Under the pieces are notes generated by a model. That model saw only the letters and a list, made by a program, of their open reading frames with translations, did not search any database and was not told where the DNA came from. Position numbers and translations under genes: made by a program. A stretch of DNA of 64,000 bases from an uncultured Clostridia bacterium. GTDB lineage: Bacteria > Bacillota > Clostridia > Saccharofermentanales > DTU023. The stretch is from the NCBI GenBank assembly GCA_937922005.1, contig CAKZWV010000038.1, positions 1-64,000 of the forward strand, in the 5' to 3' direction. The stretch's first letter is position 1, and each line of letters opens with the position of its first letter. This document shows, in pieces, positions 26,115 to 34,107 of this stretch.

Positions 26115-27548
26115 CTATTCCTCATCCTCATTTTCGGCATTCTTCTGTTGATTTTTCCGGTTTTTACCTAGGTTATATAGCTTAAAGCTGGTCTCTTCTG
26201 TCTCTTCGATTTCGTCGGGATATTCCTCCTCCCCGAGAAGGTCGGCAAAGTCAATATCCAGCGCACCCAGACGGACGCTCTGGATGAAATCCCCAATCTT
26301 GTCGATTTCAACAGAGCACTCCTCTCCTGTCTCCATCTGGCGCAGGACCACGGTCTGGCTCTCCCATTCTTTTTCGCCAATGTAAGTAATAAAGCTAGCC
26401 TTGAGGCGGTCTGCTGCCTTAGTCTGAGATTTCACCGACCGTCCCATGAGGTCCGCCTCAGCCACAATATACTCCCGGCGCAAGTTCATAACCAGCTGGT
26501 AGGCTTGGGTCTCATAGCCAGGCAGACTGACTACAAAAATATCTGGGGCCCCGACCTCTTTGTACTCATCGAGCATATGGCGACTCTCTAACTCCAGGAT
26601 CAGTCGCTCTACGCCCATGGCCCAGCCGACACCTGGAGTATCCGGTCCACCCATTTCCGCAATGAGGGGGTCATAGCGGCCTCCTCCACAAATAGTCCCT
26701 TGGGTCCCTACGTTTGTCGAGACAAATTCAAAGACGGTCCGGGTATAGTAGTCTAGGCCTCGGACAATATAGGGGTCGACCACAAAGGGGATCGAAAGAG
26801 CCGTAAGATTCTTCTTGACCTCTTCAAAGTGCTTTTGGCAATCCTCGCAGAGATTATCCAAAAGGAGGGGGGCTTCCTTCAAGATATGCTGGCAGCTATC
26901 GACCTTGCAGTCAAAGACACGGAGGGGGTTGAGCTGCATCCGTTCTAGGCAGTCCTGGCAAAGTTCTTCATCATGGCTTTGCAAAAAAGCTCTTAGCTTT
27001 TCTGTATAGGCCTTCCGGCACTTAGGGCAGCCTATACTGTTGATCCTAAGCTCGATCCCGCCTTCTTCACTGAGTTCTAGGTCTAGATTCTCCAAAAAGA
27101 CGACAAAGAGGCTGATCAGTTCCACATCAGCCAAGGGGCCCTCCGCCCCTAGGAGTTCGCAGCCAAATTGGTGGAATTCTCTCAAACGACCCTTTTGCAT
27201 GTTTTCATAGCGGAAACACGAGCAATTGTAATAAAATTTCTGAGGAGCAGGGAGGCTGCTCATCCCATTTTGGATAAAGGCCCGCATCACGCCTGCGGTA
27301 ATTTCCGGCCGAAGGGTCATCGACCGCCCTCCCTTATCATCAAAGGTGTACATTTCCTTACGGACAACATCGGAGCTTTCTCCTACCCCGCGTTGGTAGA
27401 GTTCAGTCTGCTCAAAGGTTGGCACCCGAATCTCAGAAAACCCGAAATAGTCTGCTACATCATAGAATACGGACTCAAGGTACTGCCAGACTCCACTCTC
27501 AGAAGGTAAGACATCCTTGGTGCCTTTGGGAGATTGAAATTTTGTCAT
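26115..27548 (-). CDS. hisS: Histidyl-tRNA synthetase
   Basis: Class II synthetase charging tRNA-His. It begins [15 protein letters not shown], has motif 2 ([20 protein letters not shown]), the histidine motif [28 protein letters not shown] and a C-terminal anticodon-binding domain. A four-Cys segment (GCPKCRKAY and LCQDCLERM) sits mid-protein, as in clostridial members. The C-terminus carries about 45 extra residues, acidic then Lys/Asn-rich. It heads hisS-aspS-lepB-lepA behind a promoter at 27638-27666. Confidence 0.97.
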   Translation of the reverse strand: MTKFQSPKGTKDVLPSESGVWQYLESVFYDVADYFGFSEIRVPTFEQTELYQRGVGESSDVVRKEMYTFDDKGGRSMTLRPEITAGVMRAFIQNGMSSLPAPQKFYYNCSCFRYENMQKGRLREFHQFGCELLGAEGPLADVELISLFVVFLENLDLELSEEGGIELRINSIGCPKCRKAYTEKLRAFLQSHDEELCQDCLERMQLNPLRVFDCKVDSCQHILKEAPLLLDNLCEDCQKHFEEVKKNLTALSIPFVVDPYIVRGLDYYTRTVFEFVSTNVGTQGTICGGGRYDPLIAEMGGPDTPGVGWAMGVERLILELESRHMLDEYKEVGAPDIFVVSLPGYETQAYQLVMNLRREYIVAEADLMGRSVKSQTKAADRLKASFITYIGEKEWESQTVVLRQMETGEECSVEIDKIGDFIQSVRLGALDIDFADLLGEEEYPDEIEETEETSFKLYNLGKNRKNQQKNAENEDEE

Positions 27549-27582
27549 GCTATAAACCTACCTTTCACTAGCACCGGCCCCA

Positions 27583-27600
27583 GAGTCGATCCGCCGACTC
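27583..27600 (-). other. Short hairpin in the hisS leader
   Basis: GAGTCG-GCGGAT-CGACTC is a perfect 6 bp stem-loop 35 bp before the hisS start. No T-run follows. The leader is only about 80 nt, too short for a T-box. Confidence 0.4.
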
Positions 27601-27637
27601 CACCCAGCCAGGGCGACCATTTTTTTTCATGAGTGCT

Positions 27638-27666
27638 ATTCTACAAAAGCTCATGGAAAAAATCAA
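27638..27666 (-). promoter_or_regulatory. Promoter of hisS-aspS-lepB-lepA within an inverted repeat
   Basis: TTGATT (27661-27666) and TAGAAT (27638-27643) are 17 bp apart on the minus strand. The -10 sits inside a 28 bp inverted repeat (27628-27655) with CATGAG arms, a plausible operator. Confidence 0.6.
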
Positions 27667-27673
27667 AAAAGCC

Positions 27674-29392
27674 CTATTGTTGCATGCCCTTTTCTAAGAC
27701 CTGACAGCCCAAGGGTAGGCACAATAGGCTATAGAGGAAGCTCAGGGCACCCACCCAGGTCCCAGCAAAGAGGAAAGCCAGCTCCCTCTCCCCGACAGCA
27801 GACAGGCTAAGGTATAAGCCCAAAAAGAGAAAGGCAAAGGGTAGGCAAAAGAGGAGGCGGATCAAGAGGGCCATGATCAATTGGAAAAAGTCTCCCTGCC
27901 CTAGGTCAAAGCGTCCCATCAAAAGAACATTGTGGGGCATCTGGATCCAGTGCAATGCAAGGAAAAGCAGGGAGGCCGTCAGGAGCTGAGGAACCGAAGC
28001 CAAGCGCAAAACTAGGCCCAAGACCATCCAAGGCAGGATCAGCGTCAGGCTCTTGATATAATTTTCCTTCATAAAGGTCCAGACCTTAACCTTGGTCGAG
28101 CCAGGCATCAACCAGAAATAAGGATAAATGAGCTCCGAACGAAAGTCCTGCATCCGGCTAATACTTAAGTAAAAATCCAAGCAGAGACTGGAAAAAAAGA
28201 GAAATACCTGGTCATCCTGACCCAAGGGATCAGGCCAAGACCAGACCCCTTGAAAGAGCCTCAGAAGGACCAGGCCGACTAAGGGGAAAGAGAAAATAAA
28301 GAAAAGGGTCCAAGAAAAATAGGGATGTTTGCCCAGTCTCCTATAATCTAAGTGGCGACGGGCCTTCAAAGCCGCTAGACCATCCCCGGGAGCTAAGGTT
28401 TCCCCCTTGATCCGTACCTTCTTATTGAGGTAACTAGCCAGCCAGTCCGCATTCATAGCATTTTGGGCACTCCTACCCAGGCTCTCATCCCCCAAGCCGT
28501 GGTCCAGGCTCTCACTGACCTCAGGAACAAAATCCGGAGGCCAGCGGCGGATGGCAAGATAGACCAGGAGCAAGCTCAAGAGCCCTAAGCCCACTGCCAA
28601 ACTCAACCAAATATTCCATGGTGTCACAAAGGCATGTTTCTGAAGATAAAGGCAAGGGCCAATGACCGGAAGGGCTAAGACCCAGGGACTGGTCAGGGTC
28701 ATATGGAGGGCAAAGGAAAAATTTTCCAACGAGGCCAAAAAGTAGGCAAAAACCAGGGTAGGGGCCAAAGCTAGGCCAACCCAGGCCGCCTGAAGGCAGT
28801 GGAGTATTTTGGGAGACTCAGAAAAGTGCTCAAAGAGATAGGTGGCTAGGACAATGGTAAAACTCCCCAGGATAGCCCCCATCACAAAGGTGAAGATGGC
28901 CCGGGGGAGGGATAAAAGAATTTTACTTAGGACGGGCAAGCTATAAAGGCTCATCAGAAGGCTCCAAAAGCGCCCCCGCTGCTGGCGGAGGATGGCAAAG
29001 AGCCAGACGGAAGTAGGCCGCAAGGGGGGACAAAAGAGGTAAACCACGTCAGCGCTTTGGAAGAGCTTCAGTTTCCCTCTTAGGCCGCCCAGGCCCAGCA
29101 TGACAAAATTGAGCAAATAGGTCAGCCAGAAAATCCCATCGACAAAATTAGCCCGAAAAAATGGGTTGGTCCAGGCATCCAGGCCGCCAACCGTATCCTC
29201 CGGGGTCAAAAAAGTAGGGCCCGCCGTACCCTGCCCCAAAAGGATTGGGAGATTAATCAACAACCCAAACAAAATGAGCAACAGGAAATCTTTACGGTCT
29301 CTGTTTTGAAAGGCGTGTACCCCAGACCGCCAAAATAGATACCAGAGAGCCTTGCCCGAGGAAGGTTTAGACGAAGAAGCCTTGTCTTTCAT
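27674..29392 (-). CDS. Polytopic ABC exporter permease (PF16949-like)
   Basis: 572 residues with about 11-12 hydrophobic segments spread over the whole length, including FLLLILFGLLINLPILL near the start and LLPLVLLCL-type helices at the end. The motif SADVVYLFCPPLRPTSVWLF, placed after the third helix, is typical of putative ATP-binding-cassette membrane proteins of Firmicutes (PF16949). Its start overlaps the ATPase stop by 4 bp, so the pair forms one transporter, probably an exporter of unknown substrate. A mid-protein hydrophilic loop lies near residues 285-340. Confidence 0.8.
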   Translation of the reverse strand: MKDKASSSKPSSGKALWYLFWRSGVHAFQNRDRKDFLLLILFGLLINLPILLGQGTAGPTFLTPEDTVGGLDAWTNPFFRANFVDGIFWLTYLLNFVMLGLGGLRGKLKLFQSADVVYLFCPPLRPTSVWLFAILRQQRGRFWSLLMSLYSLPVLSKILLSLPRAIFTFVMGAILGSFTIVLATYLFEHFSESPKILHCLQAAWVGLALAPTLVFAYFLASLENFSFALHMTLTSPWVLALPVIGPCLYLQKHAFVTPWNIWLSLAVGLGLLSLLLVYLAIRRWPPDFVPEVSESLDHGLGDESLGRSAQNAMNADWLASYLNKKVRIKGETLAPGDGLAALKARRHLDYRRLGKHPYFSWTLFFIFSFPLVGLVLLRLFQGVWSWPDPLGQDDQVFLFFSSLCLDFYLSISRMQDFRSELIYPYFWLMPGSTKVKVWTFMKENYIKSLTLILPWMVLGLVLRLASVPQLLTASLLFLALHWIQMPHNVLLMGRFDLGQGDFFQLIMALLIRLLFCLPFAFLFLGLYLSLSAVGERELAFLFAGTWVGALSFLYSLLCLPLGCQVLEKGMQQ

Positions 29393-30222
29393 GCGGGATC
29401 CTCCTCAGTAGAAGAAGCCGCCTCATTGGAAGGAGCAGGCTTGGCTGCGGGATCGGACTCATCTGTAGGATCCACCTCGGCTGAGACCTCCTCTGTGCCC
29501 TCTGCCTCTTTTGCGCCCTCGCCCTGGCCGGTAATTTGGAAAAAATACTCCTCCAAGGGAAGGTCCTGGCCTAGCAGGTCTTCCTTGTTCACATTGGCAA
29601 GGACCTTTCCCCCCTCGAGGACCAGGACCTGGTCCCAAAGTTCACCCACCGTGGCCAGGATATGGGTGCTCAGGATGAAGGCGCAACCTCTCTCTTTCTC
29701 CTCGGCTAGGATTTCTTGCAAAACCCGGATGCTCTTGGGATCCAAGCCCAGGAGGGGCTCGTCGAGGATCAAAAGGTCGGGTTGGGGAACAAGAGCTAAG
29801 ACAATGGAACATTTTTGGCGCATCCCCTTGGACAGGGCACCTGGCAAGTCATTAATCTTAGCAGTTAAGTCGAAGCGGTCCAAATACTCCTGTGCCCGGT
29901 CCTCCCATCCACGCAGAGAAAAGGCCCGGGCCATGAAGTTCATATGTTCGCCCACGGTCAGGAGGGGGTACAGACGTGGCAGCTCAGGCACGTAAGTCAC
30001 TTTTTTCGTCTGAGTTGGATCTTTGAGGGCCTTGCCTTCAATACGAACGGTCCCCTCGTGACGGAGGAGGCCCAAGATGCTCTTCATCAAAGTACTTTTG
30101 CCTGCCCCATTGGGACCGACGAGCAGGAGCATTTGTCCAGGGGCAAGGGAAAAGGAAATGTCTTGATTGGCCGCCTTGCTGCTATTCCTGTATAGTTTCG
30201 TCAGATGCTCGACTTCTAGCAT
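29389..30222 (-). CDS. ABC transporter ATP-binding protein
   Basis: Nucleotide-binding subunit of the exporter encoded next to it. Walker A is LLLVGPNGAGKSTLMKSI, the signature LSKGMRQKCSIVLAL, Walker B LLILDEPLLGLDP, and the H-loop ILSTHIL. The ATG at 30220-30222 (MLEVEHLTKLYR) has a GGGAG Shine-Dalgarno after the galK stop; the longer GTG start overlapping galK is less likely. After the ATPase domain (about 230 residues) there is a 45-residue acidic Ala/Glu/Ser tail without known function. The substrate is unknown. Confidence 0.92.
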   Translation of the reverse strand: MLEVEHLTKLYRNSSKAANQDISFSLAPGQMLLLVGPNGAGKSTLMKSILGLLRHEGTVRIEGKALKDPTQTKKVTYVPELPRLYPLLTVGEHMNFMARAFSLRGWEDRAQEYLDRFDLTAKINDLPGALSKGMRQKCSIVLALVPQPDLLILDEPLLGLDPKSIRVLQEILAEEKERGCAFILSTHILATVGELWDQVLVLEGGKVLANVNKEDLLGQDLPLEEYFFQITGQGEGAKEAEGTEEVSAEVDPTDESDPAAKPAPSNEAASSTEEDPA

Positions 30223-30242
30223 GGGACGGTCTCCCTTCTCTC

Positions 30243-31649
30243 CTAGCACAGATCTGTCTCCTCTGGCCAGGGGCTGATCTCGTAGGTCATTTCGGCTAGG
30301 CCGTTGCTAGGTTCTAGAAGGTAAATGTTTGGCTGGATTCCGAACTGTTCTTCATAGCATTCGGTCATATAGGCTTTAAAGGCCTCTACTTTATTCTGTT
30401 TCACTAAGTGGATGGTCATCCCGCCAAAGCCAGCTCCTGTCAATCTGGCTCCCAGGCAGGCATCGGAGCTTAGGGCTGTTTCGACAAGAAAGTCAAGCTC
30501 TGGGCAGGAGACTTCATAGTCATTTTTAAGGGAAAAGTGCGAGGCTGTCATAAGGCGGCCGAAGCTGGCATAATCGAACCCGCCGAGGGCTTCTTGGGCT
30601 AAGATGCAGCGATTTTGCTCGGTGATACAATGACGGGCCCGCCGCTTCAAAGTAATGTCTCTTTTATTTTGAAAAATCTTACTGACTTGGGCCCAATCCT
30701 CCAGGGGTATGTGGGCCAAATCAGGATAGGCTGGGTAGGCGTCCTGGATTTGGGCTAGGGCCGCTGCTGCCTCCTGGGTTCTTTGATTGTAAGGGGTAGT
30801 GGATAATTTGCGGTGAACCCGGCTATTGATTCCCAGAAGACACAGGTCTGGGAGGTCCAATGGCAGGTGACCATAGGCCATGTCAGAGGTCTGCAAGACG
30901 AGAACTTCCCGGGAGCGACCTAGGGCTACGGTCATCTGATCCATGATCCCACATTGAACATCCCCATATTGGTTCTCCGCATGCTGGCAGATCTGGGCTA
31001 GGTCGGTTGGACTTAGGTGCCAGCTAAACAGGGCATTCAAAGAAGAGGCTAGGACCATCTCCAGGGCCGCTGAAGACCCCAGGCCTGCCCCCGATGGCAA
31101 AGAACTGGTCAAGGCAAAGTGAAAGGGCACCGGGGGAACATAGCCAAAATGCCCCAAGGACTTGATGACCGCCAGAGGCAAATTATACCAGCCCGGATTC
31201 TTATTGATGACGATCCGCCGGTGATTTTTGATGATGGGATAGGGAATGGTATAAGGGCGAGGGGTTCCGGCCCGGGAAAGGGTTGTAAAACTGCAAAGTT
31301 CTGTGTCGGCATCTGCTAGGGCTCCCCCATAGCAGCCCAGGTTAATGGCACAGGGAAGGACCAAGCCCCCATTGTAGTCGAGATGTTCGCCCAGGAGGTT
31401 AACACGGCCCGGGGCAAAATAAAAGACGAGGTCATGATGGGGCCGAGTTGGAAGATCTAAGCCCCATTCGTCCTTCTCTGCCTCAGGGGGTAGGAAGCCC
31501 GTTAACTTGATCTTATAAGACTTGAAGTCCTTGCGATGAAGGGGATTTTTCACAAAACTTGCTTTATTACGAAATCCCATTTGAGAGAACTTACGAACAA
31601 TCGAGAAAAATTCAGCAATCAGCTGAGATTGTTGGGTATCAAAAGACAT
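30243..31649 (-). CDS. galK: Galactokinase
   Basis: GHMP kinase that phosphorylates galactose at C1 in the Leloir pathway. It has the galactokinase signature APGRVNLLGEHLDYNGG near residue 80, the ATP loop SSLPSGAGLGSSAALEMVL, the catalytic Asp in QCGIMDQMTVALG and the C-terminal GARLTGAGFGGMTIHLV. At 468 residues it is about 75 longer than usual because of an N-terminal extension (residues 1-65). galE is elsewhere in the window and galT was not seen. It is in line with the ABC exporter genes 20 bp downstream. Confidence 0.95.
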   Translation of the reverse strand: MSFDTQQSQLIAEFFSIVRKFSQMGFRNKASFVKNPLHRKDFKSYKIKLTGFLPPEAEKDEWGLDLPTRPHHDLVFYFAPGRVNLLGEHLDYNGGLVLPCAINLGCYGGALADADTELCSFTTLSRAGTPRPYTIPYPIIKNHRRIVINKNPGWYNLPLAVIKSLGHFGYVPPVPFHFALTSSLPSGAGLGSSAALEMVLASSLNALFSWHLSPTDLAQICQHAENQYGDVQCGIMDQMTVALGRSREVLVLQTSDMAYGHLPLDLPDLCLLGINSRVHRKLSTTPYNQRTQEAAAALAQIQDAYPAYPDLAHIPLEDWAQVSKIFQNKRDITLKRRARHCITEQNRCILAQEALGGFDYASFGRLMTASHFSLKNDYEVSCPELDFLVETALSSDACLGARLTGAGFGGMTIHLVKQNKVEAFKAYMTECYEEQFGIQPNIYLLEPSNGLAEMTYEISPWPEETDLC

Positions 31650-31679
31650 GGGGCGCTCTTCTTCCTTCCTATTGATGGT

Positions 31680-31695
31680 AGGGTCATCACCCTAT
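31680..31695 (-). other. Small hairpin upstream of galK
   Basis: TAGGGT-GATG-ACCCTA is a perfect 6 bp inverted repeat 30 bp before the galK start. It could be an operator or a 5' hairpin; nothing further supports either. Confidence 0.3.
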
Positions 31696-31753
31696 TTTAT
31701 TTCCCTCTATCATAGGGCAGCGAGAAGATTTTTGCCATAAGCTAAAAAAGTCC

Positions 31754-31782
31754 TTGACAAAGCTTTTGGCTTTGCCTATAAT
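31754..31782 (+). promoter_or_regulatory. Consensus promoter of tRNA-Gln
   Basis: A perfect TTGACA (31754-31759) and perfect TATAAT (31777-31782) are separated by 17 bp, 45 bp upstream of the tRNA. Confidence 0.9.
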
Positions 31783-31826
31783 ACCCCTTGTGATTTGAGA
31801 TCGCACTTGCCTTCTCATCCCTACTT

Positions 31827-31900
31827 TGCCGATTGGTGTAATGGTAACACACCTGACTCTGACTCAGTTATTCCGGGTTCAAATCCTGGATCGGCAGCCA
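31827..31900 (+). tRNA. tRNA-Gln(CUG)
   Basis: Acceptor TGCCGAT/ATCGGCA, D arm with AATGGTA loop, anticodon loop CTCTGAC giving anticodon CTG, T arm CCGGGTTCAAATCCTGG, discriminator G and encoded CCA. The top pair of the anticodon stem is a mismatch. It is on the plus strand, opposite to nearly all its neighbours. Confidence 0.93.
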
Positions 31901-31902
31901 AT

Positions 31903-31926
31903 TAAAACCTCCCCTAATGGGGCGGT
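31903..31926 (-). terminator. Terminator for the minus-strand genes right of tRNA-Gln
   Basis: CCGCCCC-ATTA-GGGGAGG with one mismatch, followed by TTTTAATT on the minus strand. It directly abuts the tRNA 3' end and would stop transcripts coming from the flavoprotein side. Confidence 0.5.
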
Positions 31927-31947
31927 GACATAAGAAAACGTTGAAGT

Positions 31948-31993
31948 AAAAGACGGTTTAGCTTGACGGCTATGCCGTCTTTTGCTGTTTTTC
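31948..31993 (+). terminator. Terminator of tRNA-Gln
   Basis: GACGGC-TAT-GCCGTC is followed by TTTTGCTGTTTTT on the plus strand. An upstream AAAAGACGG can compete for the same 3' arm. It lies about 65 bp past the tRNA. Confidence 0.7.
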
Positions 31994-32012
31994 AGTTGTA
32001 TTGAGGGCTATC

Positions 32013-32121
32013 TTAGATAGCCTGTGTAAAGTCAAATGCACCGATGAGGTTATAGACAATGGTGTTCTCTCTTGTCTTGGATTTCTTGTCTGCGTAGGAC
32101 ACTTCAATGCGGTCCAAGTGC
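32013..32121 (-). pseudogene. Possible C-terminal remnant of a serine recombinase
   Basis: A minus-strand frame without a start reads LDRIEVSYADKKSKTRE, then NTIVYNLIGAFDFTQAI and a stop. The pattern (a basic strand, then IVYxxIGAFDF at the very end) resembles the C-termini of large serine recombinases of integrative elements. Only about 35 codons survive; upstream it is cut by a bidirectional hairpin. The call rests on a short match and position beside a tRNA, so it is tentative. Confidence 0.35.
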
Positions 32122-32124
32122 AAG

Positions 32125-32151
32125 AAAAAATCCGGAAATTCCGGATTTTTT
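32125..32151. terminator. Bidirectional terminator-like hairpin
   Basis: AAAAAATCCGG-AAATT-CCGGATTTTTT is a near-perfect inverted repeat with A- and T-runs on both sides, so it can terminate on either strand. It separates the recombinase remnant from the small zinc-ribbon gene. Confidence 0.7.
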
Positions 32152-32249
32152 GAAAAATTTTATAATCTATTTTGACTAGTGTCACTTTTGTGCAGCGTTC
32201 AGGTTGATTTAGCAAGGCCGCACGCCTTTTGCGTGTGAGAAGCTTTAGA

Positions 32250-32492
32250 TTATTTCAATTTATTATTTGCCGTTAGAGCAAGAACAACACCGCAATCAAT
32301 GCAGCAATACGCAGTCGCCTTATATCCATTCGCTTTTAGTGGAGAAAATTTATTATTAAGAGTAACACCCTTTTCTGATGTTGAGAATGCGAATAAGGAG
32401 GGCTTTTCGCCATCTGGAATCCATTGAACGGGTTGTTGCCCATTTGGAATGTATCCCGATGCCATCTCTTTTTCACAATATGGACACTTCAT
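32250..32492 (-). CDS. Small zinc-ribbon protein, DUF6487-like
   Basis: 80 residues with two cysteine pairs, MKCPYCEKEM at the start and CCIDCGVVLAL near the end, separated by a beta-rich stretch (GYIPNGQQPVQWIPDGEKPS). This arrangement fits small one-domain zinc ribbons such as DUF6487. The base composition is clearly more AT-rich than its neighbours, and the gene sits in the patch between tRNA-Gln and the flavoprotein, which suggests recent transfer. It follows the flavoprotein gene by 15 bp, so it may be expressed from that transcript. Function unknown. Confidence 0.65.
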   Translation of the reverse strand: MKCPYCEKEMASGYIPNGQQPVQWIPDGEKPSLFAFSTSEKGVTLNNKFSPLKANGYKATAYCCIDCGVVLALTANNKLK

Positions 32493-32507
32493 ATTTTCAC
32501 CACCTTT

Positions 32508-34028
32508 TTATTCCGACTGCCCAGGATAGAGGGCTTGGAAGGCATTGGCGACGGCCTTGGCGGCAGAGGCAAAGGCAAAGTGCAGATTAAAGCCCCCACA
32601 GTTGCCAGTAACATAGAGGAGTTCGCCAGCTAAGTAGAGACCAGGACGGTCCTTGGGGCAAAAATCCTCATCCAAAGCGTCTAGCATGAGCCCACCCAGG
32701 GCGGTTTGGGCATTTTGAAAGCCAGTATCACCGATGATGTGGAATGGATAGGCCTTGAGTAAGCTAGCCAGGTCCTGGAGGTCTTGGGCTGATAAGTCTT
32801 GGAGGCCATGGGGCAGGGCTTCCTGACGACGGGAAAAGGCCTGGACCAAGGCTGGACGCTGATCTCCAAGCCGATCAGACAAGAGGTCTGCCAAGAGGCC
32901 TTTCACCATTTTCATCTTGATGAGGCCAAGCAAGAGCAGATCAAAGCCTTCCCCGGGAAAGTCTAACCAGCGACGCTCGAGGAGCCTATAGAGGTCATCC
33001 GCAGTCAAGCCGGGGAAAAAATCTACTAAGGCCTGCCAACTTTTGCTAGGGGCCTGGCCAGCCAGGGCCCGATTGGCCCGGACATAGGCCATGAGACTCG
33101 CAGCTTCCATGCTAGCAATACCAGAGAGTCCATAGGATGTGAAGAGAAATTCTCCAGACCGGCTTCCCACAATCCGCTGGTCAGCTAGGAGGGTCATATT
33201 TCCTTTAAAACGGGACCCTGTGGCAAAATGGCAGAATTGATTTTTTTCTAAGCAAAGGGGTACCAAGGCCGGTTGATAGGGGACTAGGTCCTCTCCTAGG
33301 CCCAAATCTTGCAAAAAGCGTTCGGAGGCCAAAGACCCGCCAAGGTTGGGAGCGGCAGGACTTCCGGTAGCCAGAATGAGGGCCCGGCAGCGGACCGTCC
33401 TTCCCCCACCTAAAAAGACCTGGTAAGAAGGGCCTAGTCCCGGAGATTGGGGATGCATGGACACCACTCGGCCTGAAGATGCTGTGGAAGAGGCCGTGGA
33501 TGAAGCAGAGGCTGGAATAGATCCTTGCGGTGGATTTTGGCCACGGCCTGGATTTGGCGTTTGGGCACTGCCTTGATTGGAACTTTGGGCCCCCGGCACG
33601 GGGGCAATGCGGACCACCGGGGTCTGACACAAGACCCGGACCTGGTTAGCCTTGAGGTAAGCAAGGAGGAGGTCCCGATAAGCCTTGGCCTCCTCCGCCA
33701 AAGGATAGGACCGGCCCCCTTCATCCTCATAGAGGACCAAACCCAGAGAATTGACAAAGCGCCAAAAGGCTTCCGGATCATACTCGTGGAGGAGCCTCCC
33801 CAGGGCAATTGGATCATCCGAGTAATAGTTAGAACTTTCCATCTCTACATGAGAAAGGTTGGCCCGACCAGCTCCGGCATTTTTGAGCTTCAGCCCCACT
33901 TCTCTTTCTTTTTCTAAAATAAGGATCCGACAGGGTAATTCTCTCTCCTTGGCAGCCTGAGCGGCCAAGACCCCTGCGATGAGGCCGGCTGCCCCTCCTC
34001 CCACAATACATAGATCACAATCAGGCAT
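32508..34028 (-). CDS. HI0933-family NAD(P)/FAD-dependent oxidoreductase
   Basis: An FAD-binding flavoprotein of the HI0933/YhiN family; biochemical role unknown. The N-terminal Rossmann motif DLCIVGGGAAGLIAGVLAAQ and the following LILEKEREVGLKLKNAGAGR are typical, as are ALILATGSPAAPNLGG and the C-terminal GLYLAGELLYVTGNCGGFNL with the second FAD contact. The ATG at 34026-34028 has AAAGGAGG; the 23-codon upstream extension is not needed. An insertion of about 60 low-complexity residues (Ser, Ala, Gln, Pro, Asn) lies near residues 150-205. Confidence 0.9.
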   Translation of the reverse strand: MPDCDLCIVGGGAAGLIAGVLAAQAAKERELPCRILILEKEREVGLKLKNAGAGRANLSHVEMESSNYYSDDPIALGRLLHEYDPEAFWRFVNSLGLVLYEDEGGRSYPLAEEAKAYRDLLLAYLKANQVRVLCQTPVVRIAPVPGAQSSNQGSAQTPNPGRGQNPPQGSIPASASSTASSTASSGRVVSMHPQSPGLGPSYQVFLGGGRTVRCRALILATGSPAAPNLGGSLASERFLQDLGLGEDLVPYQPALVPLCLEKNQFCHFATGSRFKGNMTLLADQRIVGSRSGEFLFTSYGLSGIASMEAASLMAYVRANRALAGQAPSKSWQALVDFFPGLTADDLYRLLERRWLDFPGEGFDLLLLGLIKMKMVKGLLADLLSDRLGDQRPALVQAFSRRQEALPHGLQDLSAQDLQDLASLLKAYPFHIIGDTGFQNAQTALGGLMLDALDEDFCPKDRPGLYLAGELLYVTGNCGGFNLHFAFASAAKAVANAFQALYPGQSE

Positions 34029-34107
34029 CAGAGCCTCCTTTCTTCGTCTTTTGCCTTGAAAAACCGTCCTGCACTCGGCTCCCACCAGCTTAGGCACCCA
34101 TGCCTTC

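Noticed and set aside
27549..27637. T-box riboswitch before hisS
   Set aside because: A GGGTGG stretch is reminiscent of the T-box sequence, but the leader is only about 80 nt, lacks a Stem I region and has no terminator/antiterminator pair.
31970..32215. 81-residue minus-strand frame right of tRNA-Gln
   Set aside because: It is out of frame with the recombinase-like remnant and spans a terminator hairpin; no ribosome site.
31900..32500. attL/attR pair for an element at tRNA-Gln
   Set aside because: No second copy of the tRNA 3' end was found in the downstream sequence.
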